In this document: piece by piece, positions 1 through 9,685 of the stretch
How the letters are laid out: every line of letters starts with the position of its first letter
Numbering within the stretch: position 1 is the first letter of the stretch
Assembly: GCF_009811795.1 (NCBI RefSeq)
Contig: NZ_BLJE01000002.1
Location: 124,001-188,000 of the forward strand
Direction: 5' to 3'
DNA from: Litoreibacter roseus
GTDB taxonomy: Bacteria > Pseudomonadota > Alphaproteobacteria > Rhodobacterales > Rhodobacteraceae
Length of the DNA stretch: 64,000 nucleotides
Program-made: the position numbers and the translations under genes
The notes under the pieces: model-generated
Seen by the model: the letters and a program-made list of their open reading frames with translations, nothing else
Databases searched by the model: none
Told to the model about the DNA's origin: nothing

Positions 1-573
1 GAAATTCGGGGCGGAGCAGCCATCAATCCCATATGTGGGGGAAACCAACCCGGTCATGTTTTCGAACGCATCCCGGACGGCCAGTTGAACCGGATGATCG
101 ATCTCAAGATATTCCGGCCTCGCATTCAGATGCCTGCCTAGCGTCAAAAATCCGGCGTGTTTTCCGGAGCAATTGTTATGCAATTGGCAAGGTTTATCCT
201 GCGCACGGATCAACTGCTCCGCCATGTCTTTATCCGACGGCGCCTGCACACCACAGCGCAAATCACCTTCAGAAAGTTCGAGATTACCAAGCCATGCCCC
301 CACCCTATCGGCATGCATTGCAGCCCCTTCGTGGGAGGCGCAAGCAAGGGCCAGATGCTCAGACGTCAAACCGAACCGATCCGCCGCACCACTTTCGATC
401 AGCGGTAACGCCTGCACCATCTTGCAGGACGACCTGGGATAGATCACAACCTCGGCATCGCCCCACGCTTCGACCACCTCGCCCGCGGTGTTGCAGACCA
501 CAGCATGACCAAGATGTAGCGATTCAAGCAGGTCACCACGCCAGATTTCCAGCATTCGAGCGGGTTGTGTCAT
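1..573 (-). CDS. Asparaginase (asparaginase II family), partial
   Basis: Reading the minus strand from an ATG at 573 gives 191 codons open to the window edge, so the C-terminal part lies outside. The start follows a GGAGATT ribosome site. The protein begins MTQPARMLEIWRGDLLES and contains SCKMVQALPL, CASHEGAAMHAD, HNNCSGKHAGF and YGIDGCSAP. These are the conserved blocks of the bacterial L-asparaginase II family (PF06089), expected to hydrolyse asparagine to aspartate and ammonia in the cytoplasm. The family is unrelated in fold to E. coli AnsA/AnsB. It is transcribed away from the IalB gene across a 164-bp gap. Confidence 0.9.
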   Translation of the reverse strand, partial: MTQPARMLEIWRGDLLESLHLGHAVVCNTAGEVVEAWGDAEVVIYPRSSCKMVQALPLIESGAADRFGLTSEHLALACASHEGAAMHADRVGAWLGNLELSEGDLRCGVQAPSDKDMAEQLIRAQDKPCQLHNNCSGKHAGFLTLGRHLNARPEYLEIDHPVQLAVRDAFENMTGLVSPTYGIDGCSAPNF

Positions 574-737
574 TCCAATCTCCTAGATGCGAAAATCCGC
601 TAACGGGCCTTTCCCAACGCATGGCTTTTGCGATAGAATTTTGCAATCGAGATTTTAGCGTGCGGCATTCGCAACCGATCCCGTAAAGGGACTTAGGATG
701 ACGCACCGAGGCAAGGACAGCTGGAGCTGCAATAAAA

Positions 738-1265
738 ATGAAGACATCTTTGAAAATCGTTGGCCTTTTGTGTGGGGCGGTTCTGGCGGTCGGATCCGCA
801 GTCGCTCAGGAATCGACAAACCGGGTGGCCAAAAAAACGGATTGGAACGTGTTTGTTGAGGAAAGCCCGACAAAGCAGTGTTGGGTTGTCAGCGCACCGA
901 CCGAAACCGTGAACACCAGAGAAGGCCGTGTGGTCGCCGTGAACCGTGGCGATATTCAGGTTTTTGTCAGCTACTGGCCAAGCGAAAACAAAATGGGCGA
1001 AGTTTCGTTCACCGGCGGCTATCCGTTTGGCGATGGCACAACCGTTTCCCTTCAAATCGGGTCTGGCAGCTTTGAGATGTTCACGACTGGGGAAATGGCA
1101 TGGGCGCTTCCAGCGGATGACAGCAGGATCATCTCCGCCATGAAGCGGGGATCTGAGGCTGTCCTGACAGGTATATCGGCCAAAGGCACGACGACGAAAG
1201 ATACCTTCTCGCTTCTCGGGTTCACCGCCGCAATTGAAGAGGCCGAAAATCAATGCGGAACCTGA
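738..1265 (+). CDS. Invasion-associated locus B (IalB) family protein
   Basis: A 175-residue exported protein with a signal peptide (residues 1 to about 23, ending AVAQ). The mature part has the IalB-family pattern: a WNVF opening, QCWVVSAP, the VFVSYWPSE strand block, a GSGSFEMFT stretch and a final GFTAAIEEAENQC. IalB (PF06776) was named from Bartonella erythrocyte invasion, but the family is widespread in free-living Rhodobacterales where its role is not established; periplasmic location is inferred. Two cysteines (QCW and NQC) may form a disulfide. It stands alone, 96 bp before rlmN. Confidence 0.85.
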   Translation: MKTSLKIVGLLCGAVLAVGSAVAQESTNRVAKKTDWNVFVEESPTKQCWVVSAPTETVNTREGRVVAVNRGDIQVFVSYWPSENKMGEVSFTGGYPFGDGTTVSLQIGSGSFEMFTTGEMAWALPADDSRIISAMKRGSEAVLTGISAKGTTTKDTFSLLGFTAAIEEAENQCGT

Positions 1266-1361
1266 CGGGCCGCTGAGCGTCGGCAGCCTCTGCGCCGTTC
1301 CGTCATGTTTTCCTTCGCTGGCGTTTTGGTGTAAGGCCAAGTTTCGCTGAAAGAGGTTTTC

Positions 1362-2549
1362 ATGACGACGGCTCCTATCACACAGGATGTTCTAACGATC
1401 CCGCGCAAAAATCCGACGGACGGCCCGCGCAATCTTGTCGGGCTGACACGGGACCAGCTGCGCGAGACGTTGATCGAGGCAGGAACGCCGGACAAGCAGG
1501 CCAAGATGCGGGTCGGCCAGATCTGGCAGTGGATCTATCAGAAGGGCGTGCGCGACTTTGATCAGATGACAAATCTGGCGAAGGACTACCGCGCGCTTCT
1601 GTCTGAAAGATTTACAATCTCCTTGCCTGAAGTTGTCAGCAAACAGGTCAGCGATGATGGCACGCGCAAATATCTGGTGCGCATTGCCGGCGGGCATGAG
1701 GTCGAGGTCGTCTATATCCCCGAAGAGGGACGCGGCACTTTGTGTATCTCATCGCAAGTCGGGTGCACGCTTACCTGTTCCTTCTGTCATACCGGCACGC
1801 AAAAGCTGGTTCGAAATCTGACTTCCGGTGAAATCATCGGGCAGGTCATGCTGGCACGCGATGATCTTGGTGAGTGGCCAGAACCGGGCAGGAATCCCAA
1901 GGACGAAACGCGGTTGCTGTCGAACATCGTACTTATGGGAATGGGCGAGCCGCTTTATAATTTTGAGAACGTCCGCGACGCGATGAAAATCGCGATGGAT
2001 CCTGAAGGTATCAGCCTCAGCCGACGCCGTATCACGCTGTCGACATCCGGCGTTGTGCCGGAGATCGCGCGCACAGCGGAGGAGATCGGATGTCTTCTTG
2101 CTGTCTCGTTCCATGCGACCACCGATGATGTTCGGAACCGGCTGGTTCCGATCAACAAACGCTGGAATATTGAAGAGCTTCTCGGCGCGCTGCGCGCCTA
2201 TCCGAAGCTGTCCAACAGCGAGCGTATCACCTTCGAATATGTGATGCTGAAGGACGTCAATGACAGCGATGAAGATGCTCGGCGTCTGGTCAAACTGATC
2301 AAGGGCATTCCGGCCAAAATCAACCTGATCCCCTTTAACGAATGGCCCGGCGCGCCTTATCAACGGTCGGACTGGAAACGGATCAAAGCTTTCGCGGATA
2401 TTATCTATAAAGCGGGCTATGCATCGCCGATCCGGACGCCACGGGGCGAAGACATTATGGCCGCATGCGGTCAGCTTAAGTCTGCAACCGAGCGGGCGCG
2501 CAAGAGCCGCAAAGAAATTGCATCTGAAGCGGGATTGTCTGAGGCTTAG
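1362..2549 (+). CDS. rlmN: 23S rRNA (adenine(2503)-C(2))-methyltransferase RlmN
   Basis: A 395-residue radical-SAM enzyme that methylates C2 of A2503 in 23S rRNA (and A37 of some tRNAs in E. coli). The radical-SAM cluster motif [11 protein letters not shown] is present at about residues 131-141, followed by the GMGEPLYN block. The C-terminal AACGQL supplies the cysteine that forms the methyl-cysteine intermediate. The N-terminal [11 protein letters not shown] region matches the RlmN accessory domain. Length is typical. Probably monocistronic, with a terminator hairpin just after the stop. Confidence 0.97.
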   Translation: MTTAPITQDVLTIPRKNPTDGPRNLVGLTRDQLRETLIEAGTPDKQAKMRVGQIWQWIYQKGVRDFDQMTNLAKDYRALLSERFTISLPEVVSKQVSDDGTRKYLVRIAGGHEVEVVYIPEEGRGTLCISSQVGCTLTCSFCHTGTQKLVRNLTSGEIIGQVMLARDDLGEWPEPGRNPKDETRLLSNIVLMGMGEPLYNFENVRDAMKIAMDPEGISLSRRRITLSTSGVVPEIARTAEEIGCLLAVSFHATTDDVRNRLVPINKRWNIEELLGALRAYPKLSNSERITFEYVMLKDVNDSDEDARRLVKLIKGIPAKINLIPFNEWPGAPYQRSDWKRIKAFADIIYKAGYASPIRTPRGEDIMAACGQLKSATERARKSRKEIASEAGLSEA

Positions 2550-2552
2550 GCA

Positions 2553-2586
2553 GAAAAAAAGGCGGCGCCGAAGCATCCGCCTTTTT
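2553..2586. terminator. Rho-independent terminator after rlmN, possibly bidirectional
   Basis: AAAAAGGCGG pairs with CCGCCTTTTT around a GC-rich loop; a T run follows on the plus strand and an A run precedes it. The symmetry would let it end both rlmN and the small minus-strand gene whose stop is at 2612. Confidence 0.8.
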
Positions 2587-2611
2587 CAAATCACTGAAGT
2601 TTAAGTCAAAC

Positions 2612-2788
2612 TTAGGACGCTGCGAGAGCAACCAAAGCGACAAAAAGAAGTGGGATCAGGATGCCGCCAGCGGACGTCGTCGCCTCTTCTTCTACAACAA
2701 CAGGCTCAACAACTGGATCGTCGAAACCGCCTGCAAATGCAGTGGATGCAGCCAGTGTGAATGCTGTGGCAAGTGCGATCTTTTTCAT
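2612..2788 (-). CDS. Small exported or membrane protein, 58 aa
   Basis: A 58-residue reading frame with start ATG at 2788 preceded by GGAATTGAGAA. It has a signal peptide (MKKIALATAFTLAASTAFA), then an acidic proline/valine linker with repeated PVVEPVV units, then a hydrophobic C-terminal helix (GGILIPLLFVALVALAAS). No catalytic motif is visible. Similar tiny signal-plus-helix proteins occur in Rhodobacterales to my knowledge, without a known role. It reads convergently toward rlmN with the shared terminator between. The signal peptide and codon choice support a real gene. Confidence 0.75.
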   Translation of the reverse strand: MKKIALATAFTLAASTAFAGGFDDPVVEPVVVEEEATTSAGGILIPLLFVALVALAAS

Positions 2789-2933
2789 TTCTCAATTCCT
2801 TCCAAGATGTGCTCCTAACCCAAATCGTTTTTCGCATGGGATTAGAAACAGGATACAGTACCCCGTCACGAGTCTATTTGCATCATACCGAAGTGTAGGC
2901 AAGACCAAGATAAACTAAGGCAGTAATAAGGCG

Positions 2934-3524
2934 TTAAATCAGCAACACCTGTGTGCCGATTTTCGACTTCTCAAAGACCTCGGCGATGTGTTCGTTATAG
3001 AGGCCAATACAGCCGTTGGACGACTTACGCCCGATCTTGCGCGTGTCGTGAGTTCCGTGGATCCGGTAATAGGTCCAAGTCAGATACAACGCGTGTGACC
3101 CAAGCGGATTATCCGGTCCGGGGCCTACGAATTCCGGCCATTCCGGATTTCGTTTTCGCATCGCTGGTGTTGGCGCCCAGGAAGGGCCTTCAACCTTACG
3201 AATAACGGATGTCCGACCACGACGTGTCAGGTCCTCCGACAGCGGAACGCTGGACGGATACAGTTTGTAATTGCCTTCCTGCGTCCACATGTGAAGCGCA
3301 CGGCTGTCGATATCCACGAGGATGGCGCCATTCTTCAAATTGCTGAAATATGGCTGCCAGTCCAAAGACCGGAAACTGGAGATGTTCCGCTTCACAATGT
3401 CGTTCGGATCCCGGGAACCGACGGCAGTTTGTGCAAATCCGGGCGTCGCGACAGCACCTGCTGCGGCAGCTGTACCAGCGATAAATCCCCTGCGGGACAG
3501 TTTGGAAAATGTATCTTTGGTCAT
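2934..3524 (-). CDS. L,D-transpeptidase (YkuD fold) with Tat signal
   Basis: About 196 residues. The start was placed at the ATG at 3524 because GAGGA lies 6 nt upstream; an in-frame ATG at 3545 would add seven residues. The N terminus has a twin-arginine signal (SRRGFIAGTAAAAG), so the folded protein is probably exported by Tat. The YkuD domain ends with HGTHDTR and SSNGCIGLYN, carrying the catalytic His and Cys of L,D-transpeptidases, which make 3-3 crosslinks in peptidoglycan or attach proteins to it. It is divergent from the CAP-domain lipoprotein at 3679. Confidence 0.92.
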   Translation of the reverse strand: MTKDTFSKLSRRGFIAGTAAAAGAVATPGFAQTAVGSRDPNDIVKRNISSFRSLDWQPYFSNLKNGAILVDIDSRALHMWTQEGNYKLYPSSVPLSEDLTRRGRTSVIRKVEGPSWAPTPAMRKRNPEWPEFVGPGPDNPLGSHALYLTWTYYRIHGTHDTRKIGRKSSNGCIGLYNEHIAEVFEKSKIGTQVLLI

Positions 3525-3604
3525 GACGTCCTCATGGTGTTTCAAGCGTGTTTTATGGCCGGAATGTCGCTATCGCAAATCAAACTATGGTGTGTGTGGC
3601 ACTT

Positions 3605-3635
3605 TTGAAACTGTCGGTTTGAACGAAAGTTTCAA
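3605..3635. promoter_or_regulatory. Inverted repeat between divergent envelope genes
   Basis: TTGAAAC (3605-3611) and GTTTCAA (3629-3635) form a perfect 7-bp inverted repeat with a 17-nt spacer, in the 154-bp gap between the divergent L,D-transpeptidase and CAP lipoprotein genes. It could be an operator or a leader hairpin; nothing distinguishes these by eye. Confidence 0.35.
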
Positions 3636-3678
3636 TCGGTCTAAGCAATTCACAAAATTTGAAAGGACGGACGCTGTA

Positions 3679-4176
3679 ATGGCCAGATTCGGAATTCTAA
3701 TTGCCGCGCTGACAGTCGTGTTGAGCGCATGCGCTCCAACTTCATCCACGGACGGCGGCAACGGCGCGGTCTACCGCATTCGCAACAGTGACGAAGCCAA
3801 GGTACAATTTAGGGCGCTGGACTCGGTCAACGCTCTGCGTAAGGCCTCAGGCGCACAGCGTCTGACCCTTGACCCAAACCTTACGGCGGCAGCGGCGACT
3901 CATTCGCGTGATATGTCGGTACAAAACCGACCGTGGCACTTTGGATCAGACGGATCCTCTCCGTTGGACCGGGTCGAGCGCGCTGGCTATCAGGGCCAGC
4001 TGGTTGGCGAAAACATTTCGGAAACCTACGAGAACGAAGTCGAAACGATCTCTGCCTGGATGCAAAAGCCGGACACGCGGAATGTTGTTCTGGCCAAAGA
4101 TGCTCGGAAGATGGGGTTTTCGTGGTTTCAGGAGCCCAATGGAAAGATCTGGTGGACTATGGTGACCGGCAGCTAA
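3679..4176 (+). CDS. CAP-domain (SCP/PR1-like) lipoprotein
   Basis: A 165-residue protein starting at ATG 3679 after AAAGGACGG. The N terminus is a lipoprotein signal with lipobox LSAC (Cys at about residue 18). The mature domain shows the CAP fold: LNA-type helix VNALRKASG, LTLDPNLTAAAATHSRDM with the conserved His, GENI, a weakly conserved EVETISAWM helix, and MGFSWF with a final WWTMV strand. Bacterial CAP proteins are secreted with uncertain activity. It lies between two L,D-transpeptidase-fold genes, which suggests an envelope role. Confidence 0.88.
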   Translation: MARFGILIAALTVVLSACAPTSSTDGGNGAVYRIRNSDEAKVQFRALDSVNALRKASGAQRLTLDPNLTAAAATHSRDMSVQNRPWHFGSDGSSPLDRVERAGYQGQLVGENISETYENEVETISAWMQKPDTRNVVLAKDARKMGFSWFQEPNGKIWWTMVTGS

Positions 4177-4186
4177 CCCACTAATT

Positions 4187-4687
4187 TTACGGGTAAATGT
4201 CGACGACCGTTCCATCTTTTACCATGGCATAGATCTGCCGCATCTCGTCGTTGGTGACTGCGATACATCCGGCTGTCCAATCGGGCCCTCGCTTGCCAAA
4301 GCGATTGGCCTGTCCATGGATAAAGATGTCGCCACCTGGCTCTTTGCCAGCCGCGCGTGCGAAAGCGATATCTTCTGCATTGGGATAGGAAATTCCCAAA
4401 GACAGGTAGAAGGAGCTTTCCGGATTGCGGCGATCAATTTCATAGCGCCCTTCAGGGGTACGCCCATCGCCTTCGAATTGTTTGTGACCACGAGGACCAA
4501 ACCCAAGGTCAATCCGGTGCCCCTTGATGATCTCGTCACCGCTATAAAGCAGCATCACGCGGGCCTCTTTGTAGACAGCAACACGAGTCACTTCGGGACC
4601 ATCATAGGTGATGAACTTTGGGTCGCCGCATCCGACTAGAAAGAAAATACTGCACAAAAAAAGCAGCCGCGTGAGAAAACCCGTCAT
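4187..4687 (-). CDS. L,D-transpeptidase family lipoprotein
   Basis: 166 residues with a lipoprotein signal (LFLCSIFFLVGC, lipobox Cys at 20). The YkuD domain covers the rest: RTPEGRYEIDRRNPESSF, then IFIHGQANRFG and the active-site segment DWTAGCIAVTN. This is the short murein-transpeptidase-like class (ErfK/YafK type). It converges on the CAP lipoprotein with a 10-bp gap between stops. Envelope location is inferred from the signal. Confidence 0.9.
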   Translation of the reverse strand: MTGFLTRLLFLCSIFFLVGCGDPKFITYDGPEVTRVAVYKEARVMLLYSGDEIIKGHRIDLGFGPRGHKQFEGDGRTPEGRYEIDRRNPESSFYLSLGISYPNAEDIAFARAAGKEPGGDIFIHGQANRFGKRGPDWTAGCIAVTNDEMRQIYAMVKDGTVVDIYP

Positions 4688-4780
4688 TTCAAAATACTGT
4701 CCGTAGCCCGTTTTATACGGTGACTAGCGAAAATCAGCCGATCTGGGAATCGTGTTTATGTGCCACAGGGCAAGAAAAAC

Positions 4781-5653
4781 TCAGGGTGAGGCGTCTTGGC
4801 CCATGCGCAGCAGCAGATCTGAGAGACCTGATTTGTAATCAGGATAGGCGAGGGTGATCCCAAGCTCTTCCTTTATGCGATCATTTCGAACGCGCTTGGA
4901 TTCGGCATAGAAGCTGCGGGCCATAGGGCTCATCTCAGCGTTTTCGAAGGCTTCGGCGGGTGGGACAGGCATCCCCAGGAGCTCGGCCGCATACGCGATG
5001 ACATCCTGAGGCGGTGCCGCCAGATCGTCACAAACGTTGTAGATCGCGCCTGGATTTGGATGCCTGATTGAGCCGCTCAGGACGCGCGCAATATCCTCCA
5101 CATGGATACGGCTGAACACCTGATTTTCTTTGATGATCCGCCGCGCCGTGCCACTTCGGACTTTTGAGAACGGTCCACGACCCGGACCGTAAATGCCCGC
5201 AAGCCTGAATATGTGTAGTGTAAAGCCGAAGCGTTCAGCCAAATCGGTCCATTGCTGTTCGGCCAGAACGCGATGCTTGCCCCGGGTCGTTGTTGGCTCG
5301 AGCGGCGTGGTCTCATCAACCCAACCCCCGTTATGATCCCCGTAAACGCCAGTGGTGGACAGATAGCCGATCCACTCAAACTCCATCCTTACAAGCTGAT
5401 CGCCGAGCATCCCGATCATCGGGTCCCCATCCGCATCAGGCCCCGCAGAGATCAAAAGATGCGAAGCTGACCGCAGATCTTCCATGATATCGTCGTCGGG
5501 CAACAGATGTGGAACGACGCCGTCCGCCTTGAATTGCTGTGCCTTTTCCGCCTGGCGGGTCGTCCCAAACACGGTCCAGCCATCCGGGATTAGCTTAGCG
5601 GAAAGCGCTTGGGCGGAGTAGCCGTGCCCAAAGCTGAAAAGGGTTCGGCTCAT
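4781..5653 (-). CDS. NAD(P)-dependent epimerase/dehydratase (SDR family)
   Basis: 290 residues from the ATG at 5653, which overlaps the queG stop by 4 bp (ATGA). The Rossmann start is degenerate ([16 protein letters not shown]); [12 protein letters not shown] and [13 protein letters not shown] mark an extended SDR of the YeeZ-like type. The substrate is unknown. It is the last gene of a tightly packed run with mtgA, GST and queG. Confidence 0.85.
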   Translation of the reverse strand: MSRTLFSFGHGYSAQALSAKLIPDGWTVFGTTRQAEKAQQFKADGVVPHLLPDDDIMEDLRSASHLLISAGPDADGDPMIGMLGDQLVRMEFEWIGYLSTTGVYGDHNGGWVDETTPLEPTTTRGKHRVLAEQQWTDLAERFGFTLHIFRLAGIYGPGRGPFSKVRSGTARRIIKENQVFSRIHVEDIARVLSGSIRHPNPGAIYNVCDDLAAPPQDVIAYAAELLGMPVPPAEAFENAEMSPMARSFYAESKRVRNDRIKEELGITLAYPDYKSGLSDLLLRMGQDASP

Positions 5654-6687
5654 GAGCGGCGCTCCAATTCTCCGACCGCCCAACGCGCTGCGTCAGATAC
5701 CGCGATATCAGGATCATCCGTCAGGTTCTGTGCGGTAGACTTCAGGTTCTCCTGGCCTGAGTTCCCGACGGCGTAAAGCACGTTCCTTACAAACCGGTCC
5801 CGCCCAATGCGTTTGATCGGCGATCCGCTGAATTTCTCCCGGAAGCCGGCATCGTCCAGCGCCGCCAGATCTGCCAATTTCGGTGTCTTCAGGTCGTCGC
5901 GGGCGGCATAGCGGATGTCTTTCGTCTGAGATGCAAACTTGTTCCAAGGACAGATGGCCAGACAATCATCGCACCCGTAGATCCGGTTTCCCAACTTGGC
6001 GCGAAGGGGTTCATCTACCGGGCCCTTATGCTCGATGGTCAGATAAGAAATGCACAACCGTGCATCCAATTGAAACGGGGCTGGGAACGCATCGGTCGGG
6101 CAAATATCGAGGCACGCGCGGCAGGATCCGCAGCGTTCGGCCGCAGGCGTGTCGGGCTCAAGCGCTGTGGTCGTGAAAATAGCCCCGAGGAAAAACCAGT
6201 TCCCAAGGTCGCGAGACAAAAGGTTGGTGTGCTTCCCCTGCCATCCCAACCCGGCGGCCGCGGCCAGCGGTTTTTCCATCACCGGCGCCGTATCGACAAA
6301 GACCTTGATCTGCTGGTCCGGCACCTGTTCCAGAAGCCAGCGACCGACCCGCTTGAGCCGCTTCTTAACGATGTCATGGTAATCTTTGTTTTGGGCATAG
6401 ACTGAGATGTTGCCCTCGTCCCGGTGCTGTAGCCGTTCCAATGGATGATGGTTCGGCGTGTAGGGCTCGGCCAGCATGATAACGGATTTCGCGTCAGACC
6501 ACAGGGCCTCTGGATCTCCACGCCATGCCATGCGGTCGGCCATCCACGCCATCTGACCATGGCGCCCCTTTGCTACGAATGTCGCCAACCGCCCGGCTGC
6601 ATCGGGAATGGCACCGGGCTTGCAAATTCCAACTTGGGCGAACCCCTCCGCGCGGGCCTGTGTGATAAGCCGCGCCTTGAGGGTCAA
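5650..6687 (-). CDS. queG: Epoxyqueuosine reductase QueG
   Basis: 345 residues. QueG is a cobalamin- and 4Fe-4S-dependent enzyme that reduces epoxyqueuosine to queuosine at the wobble base of tRNAs with GUN anticodons. Visible features are [20 protein letters not shown] near the cobalamin site, and two cluster motifs, [16 protein letters not shown] and [16 protein letters not shown]-like C terminus follows ([10 protein letters not shown]). The start overlaps the GST stop and the stop overlaps the SDR start, each by 4 bp. The tRNA-Asn(GUU) at 61482 carries a QueG-pathway target anticodon. Confidence 0.96.
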   Translation of the reverse strand: MTLKARLITQARAEGFAQVGICKPGAIPDAAGRLATFVAKGRHGQMAWMADRMAWRGDPEALWSDAKSVIMLAEPYTPNHHPLERLQHRDEGNISVYAQNKDYHDIVKKRLKRVGRWLLEQVPDQQIKVFVDTAPVMEKPLAAAAGLGWQGKHTNLLSRDLGNWFFLGAIFTTTALEPDTPAAERCGSCRACLDICPTDAFPAPFQLDARLCISYLTIEHKGPVDEPLRAKLGNRIYGCDDCLAICPWNKFASQTKDIRYAARDDLKTPKLADLAALDDAGFREKFSGSPIKRIGRDRFVRNVLYAVGNSGQENLKSTAQNLTDDPDIAVSDAARWAVGELERRS

Positions 6688-7349
6688 AAATCAAGATCCG
6701 CGTAGTGGGATGGCTGCGGGAAGCCCGGCACCTGATCTGCAAGAATAGACCGAAACGCGGGACGGGATTTTATCTTGGCGTACCAGTCTTTGACATTTGC
6801 GTTGCGGTTCCAATCCACGTCCCGGATGTAGTCAAGGCAGGACAAGTGCGCGGCAGCGGTGAAGTCGGCCAATGTCATGACATCGCCAGCCAGCCAGCGC
6901 CGCTGATCCAGAAGCCACCCCATGTAATCAATGTGATACTTAATCTTCTGCGCGCCCAGTTTGACATTCCGACTTTCCGGATAGCCCTGACCCATGATCT
7001 TCTTGTTCACCCGCTCGTAGAGCAGTTTCGACGTCACCTCTTGATGGAACTTGTCGTCGAACCAAAACACAAGTCTGCGCACCTCGGCACGGTCTTCCGG
7101 CTTGCGCGGCAGCAGGGCAGGGTCCGGGATAACTTCTTCCAGATACTCGCAGATGGCCTGACTTTCATTCAACGTCTGGCTGTCGATCTTCAGGATCGGC
7201 ACCTTACCTGCGGGATTGCGGCGCATAAATTCGGCGGATTGTTCCCAGTACCGTTCCTCGACCAGCTCAACCTCGATCTTCTTCTCGGCAAGAACCAATC
7301 GGACCTTGCGGCAAAAGGGGGAAAGGGGTGCGTGGTAAAGTCGGTTCAT
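6684..7349 (-). CDS. Glutathione S-transferase family protein
   Basis: 221 residues. The thioredoxin-like N domain opens with [20 protein letters not shown] and contains GKVPIL and [10 protein letters not shown], the glutathione-binding pattern. The C-terminal helical domain includes [22 protein letters not shown]. Substrate unknown. Its stop overlaps the queG start by 4 bp, so the two are translationally coupled. Confidence 0.92.
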   Translation of the reverse strand: MNRLYHAPLSPFCRKVRLVLAEKKIEVELVEERYWEQSAEFMRRNPAGKVPILKIDSQTLNESQAICEYLEEVIPDPALLPRKPEDRAEVRRLVFWFDDKFHQEVTSKLLYERVNKKIMGQGYPESRNVKLGAQKIKYHIDYMGWLLDQRRWLAGDVMTLADFTAAAHLSCLDYIRDVDWNRNANVKDWYAKIKSRPAFRSILADQVPGFPQPSHYADLDF

Positions 7350-7405
7350 GAAGATATCCTACGCTGAGGCGGTACGCTCCGTCTTCGCAAGCCCGTGCGC
7401 CTTTT

Positions 7406-8140
7406 TCAACTGTTGAAACACCGGTTACGCCCGTCTCTGCGGATGGTAGCGGCCCCGGACGCGATGCTGCGCGCCCGGCGTTCCACAAAAGTCGAGGGCG
7501 TTTTGGCCGACCGGGACTTGGGCGCGGGAAGGATCGCCGCCAGCCGCGCGGCCTGAAGCGGGGTCAGATCAGCGGCATCAACGCCGAAGTACCAGCGTGC
7601 CGCCTCGTGAACGCCGAAGACACCTTCGTCAAACTCGGCCACGTTCATGTAAAGCTCAAGAATACGCTTCTTCGGCCACACCATTTCCGCCATTGGCGTG
7701 ATTGCCGCCTCCAACGCTTTGCGAGACCAAGCCCGACCGTGCCACAAGATCACGTTCTTTACCGTTTGCTGGGAAATCGTCGAAGCCCCCCGACCGGTAC
7801 CATCCTCCAGCGCGTCGCGAATGGCGGCCATATCGAACCCCCAGTGATTGCAGAAATTCGCATCCTCCGCGGCCACGATGGCATGGGGCATATGTGACGA
7901 GATGCTATCGAAGTCCCGCCACGTCCGGCGCACATCCCCCAAACGCAGACCCTCCGATATGATGAAAGGCGTCGTGGGCGGCGGCATGAATCGGTAAAGA
8001 CACAAGACAAATGCCAGCAGCGCCACGCTCGCAAGCAGCCCCCTGAAGGTCCAGCGCAGGACAAAGCGCGGCAAGGCACCGATCCACCAGATCGGGGATT
8101 TTGCTTTTTGCTTTTTTCTTTTTTTCACTGCGCGTGCCAC
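7406..8140 (-). CDS. mtgA: Monofunctional peptidoglycan glycosyltransferase MtgA
   Basis: 244 residues: a basic N terminus (KKRKKQKAK), one transmembrane helix (about 26-50), then a GT51 domain. GT51 motifs are AAEDANFCNHWGFD with the catalytic Glu, GRGASTISQQTVKN, RKALEAAITPMAEM and ILELYMNVAEF. No transpeptidase domain follows, so this is the stand-alone glycan polymerase that elongates murein strands from lipid II. Same strand as the GST and queG genes, 56 bp upstream. Confidence 0.95.
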   Translation of the reverse strand: MARAVKKRKKQKAKSPIWWIGALPRFVLRWTFRGLLASVALLAFVLCLYRFMPPPTTPFIISEGLRLGDVRRTWRDFDSISSHMPHAIVAAEDANFCNHWGFDMAAIRDALEDGTGRGASTISQQTVKNVILWHGRAWSRKALEAAITPMAEMVWPKKRILELYMNVAEFDEGVFGVHEAARWYFGVDAADLTPLQAARLAAILPAPKSRSAKTPSTFVERRARSIASGAATIRRDGRNRCFNS

Positions 8141-8189
8141 GGCGCTCTCTTAAACCAAGCGCTGTGGCTGCGCCAAGCACCCAATTGGC

Positions 8190-8459
8190 CTATCGACAGG
8201 TTACGCTGCTGATCCGCCCCGCCTCGTCGATGTCGATGGTCAGACGGTCCGGGCTGAACTCTAGGGTTATGATATCGCCGGGCCGCAAAACCCGACTCGG
8301 CGCCGGCAAATCAATCTCAGCCAGGGCTGCCTCCGGTCGGCCCAGAAGATACTGCAAATCCGCCGCGCCGCAGGTGGGCACGCCGTTATAATCATCGGGG
8401 TCAGAGAATTGCGGACTACAGGCGGTTAGGAGAAGACAGAACAGGATTGTATGACGCAT
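8190..8459 (-). CDS. Peptidase inhibitor I78-like lipoprotein
   Basis: 89 residues from the ATG at 8459, which has AAGGAAAG at a good distance; longer forms would lose the signal peptide. The lipobox is LTAC (Cys 14). The short mature domain has CGAADLQYLLGRP, a SRVLRPGDIITLEFSPDRLTI stretch in two blocks, and a final C, matching inhibitor I78 (PF11720), whose relative in fungi inhibits elastase-like proteases. A periplasmic protease-inhibitor role is inferred. Confidence 0.82.
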   Translation of the reverse strand: MRHTILFCLLLTACSPQFSDPDDYNGVPTCGAADLQYLLGRPEAALAEIDLPAPSRVLRPGDIITLEFSPDRLTIDIDEAGRISSVTCR

Positions 8460-8572
8460 GGCGACTTTCCTTGGCAAAACTTGAACGGGCAACGTGAGCG
8501 TGACAGTTCCGATTGAATTGGCTGACGAATTACCACAGGGTCGAGGACAACAACACCAGAAGGATACCGACC

Positions 8573-9685
8573 ATGCGCACCAGAGCAGCCGTTGCAACCG
8601 CCGCAGGAAAACCGCTTGAGGTGATGGAGGTCAATCTTGAAGGCCCACGCGAAGGCGAGGTTCTGGTAGAGATCAAAGCGACCGGCATTTGCCACACGGA
8701 CGAATTCACCCTGTCCGGCGCAGATCCGGAAGGTCTGTTTCCCACCATTCTGGGCCATGAGGGGGCTGGCGTGGTGGTCGACACAGGGCCGGGTGTGACA
8801 TCGGTGAAGAAGGGTGACCACGTCATCCCGCTGTACACCCCCGAGTGTCGGGAATGCGAATACTGCCTGAACCCGAAGACCAACCTATGCCAGTCCATCC
8901 GCTCGACCCAAGGGCAGGGTCTGATGCCCGACGGCACCTCTCGCTTTTCGACGCTCGATGGAGATCCGATCCTACATTACATGGGCTGTTCGACCTTCGC
9001 CAACCACACGGTCCTGCCCGAAATAGCGCTGGCAAAAGTGCGCGAAGACGCGCCGTTTGAGAAGATCTGCTACATCGGCTGCGGTGTCACAACAGGCGTG
9101 GGCGCGGTGATCAACACCGCCAAGGTGGAACCCGGATCAAACTGTGTTGTCTTCGGTCTGGGCGGGATCGGGCTGAACGTGCTACAGGGACTTCGCTTGG
9201 CGGGCGCTGACATGATCGTTGGGGTCGATCTCAACCCCGCGCGCAAGGAAATGGGCGAACGTTTCGGCATGACCCATTTCGTAAATCCCAAAGAGGTCGA
9301 GGGCGATCTGGTTCCCTATCTCGTGGATCTGACCAAAGGCGGCGCGGACTACTCGTTCGAGTGCATCGGCAATGTCACCACCATGCGTCAAGCGCTAGAA
9401 TGCGCCCATAAAGGCTGGGGCGAAAGCGTCATAATCGGCGTGGCCCCGGCGGGCGCCGAGATTTCAACGCGCCCCTTCCAGCTGGTCACGGGCCGCAGTT
9501 GGCGCGGCTCTGCCTTTGGCGGCGCACGTGGGCGGACCGACGTCCCCAAGATCGTAGACTGGTATATGGACGGGAAGATCGAGATTGACCCCATGATCAC
9601 ACACACAATGGGGCTTGATGACATCAACAAAGGCTTCGATCTGATGCATGAGGGCAAATCCATCCGCTCGGTTGTGCTGTACTGA
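8573..9685 (+). CDS. S-(hydroxymethyl)glutathione dehydrogenase (class III ADH)
   Basis: 370 residues from the ATG at 8573 (AGAAGGA upstream). A zinc medium-chain dehydrogenase: catalytic zinc ligands in GICHTDEF and GHEGAG, the structural-zinc set [15 protein letters not shown], and NAD site [14 protein letters not shown]. The [16 protein letters not shown] and [16 protein letters not shown] blocks match glutathione-dependent formaldehyde dehydrogenase (FrmA/AdhI/FlhA). It oxidises S-hydroxymethylglutathione to S-formylglutathione, which the esterase at 11172 would hydrolyse to formate. Its stop shares a base with the next start. Confidence 0.95.
   Translation: MRTRAAVATAAGKPLEVMEVNLEGPREGEVLVEIKATGICHTDEFTLSGADPEGLFPTILGHEGAGVVVDTGPGVTSVKKGDHVIPLYTPECRECEYCLNPKTNLCQSIRSTQGQGLMPDGTSRFSTLDGDPILHYMGCSTFANHTVLPEIALAKVREDAPFEKICYIGCGVTTGVGAVINTAKVEPGSNCVVFGLGGIGLNVLQGLRLAGADMIVGVDLNPARKEMGERFGMTHFVNPKEVEGDLVPYLVDLTKGGADYSFECIGNVTTMRQALECAHKGWGESVIIGVAPAGAEISTRPFQLVTGRSWRGSAFGGARGRTDVPKIVDWYMDGKIEIDPMITHTMGLDDINKGFDLMHEGKSIRSVVLY

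Noticed and set aside
33-686. Open frame of 217 codons on the plus strand
   Set aside because: Antisense to the asparaginase gene; composition Arg/Pro/His-rich with no family signal, and the minus strand shows clear asparaginase motifs.
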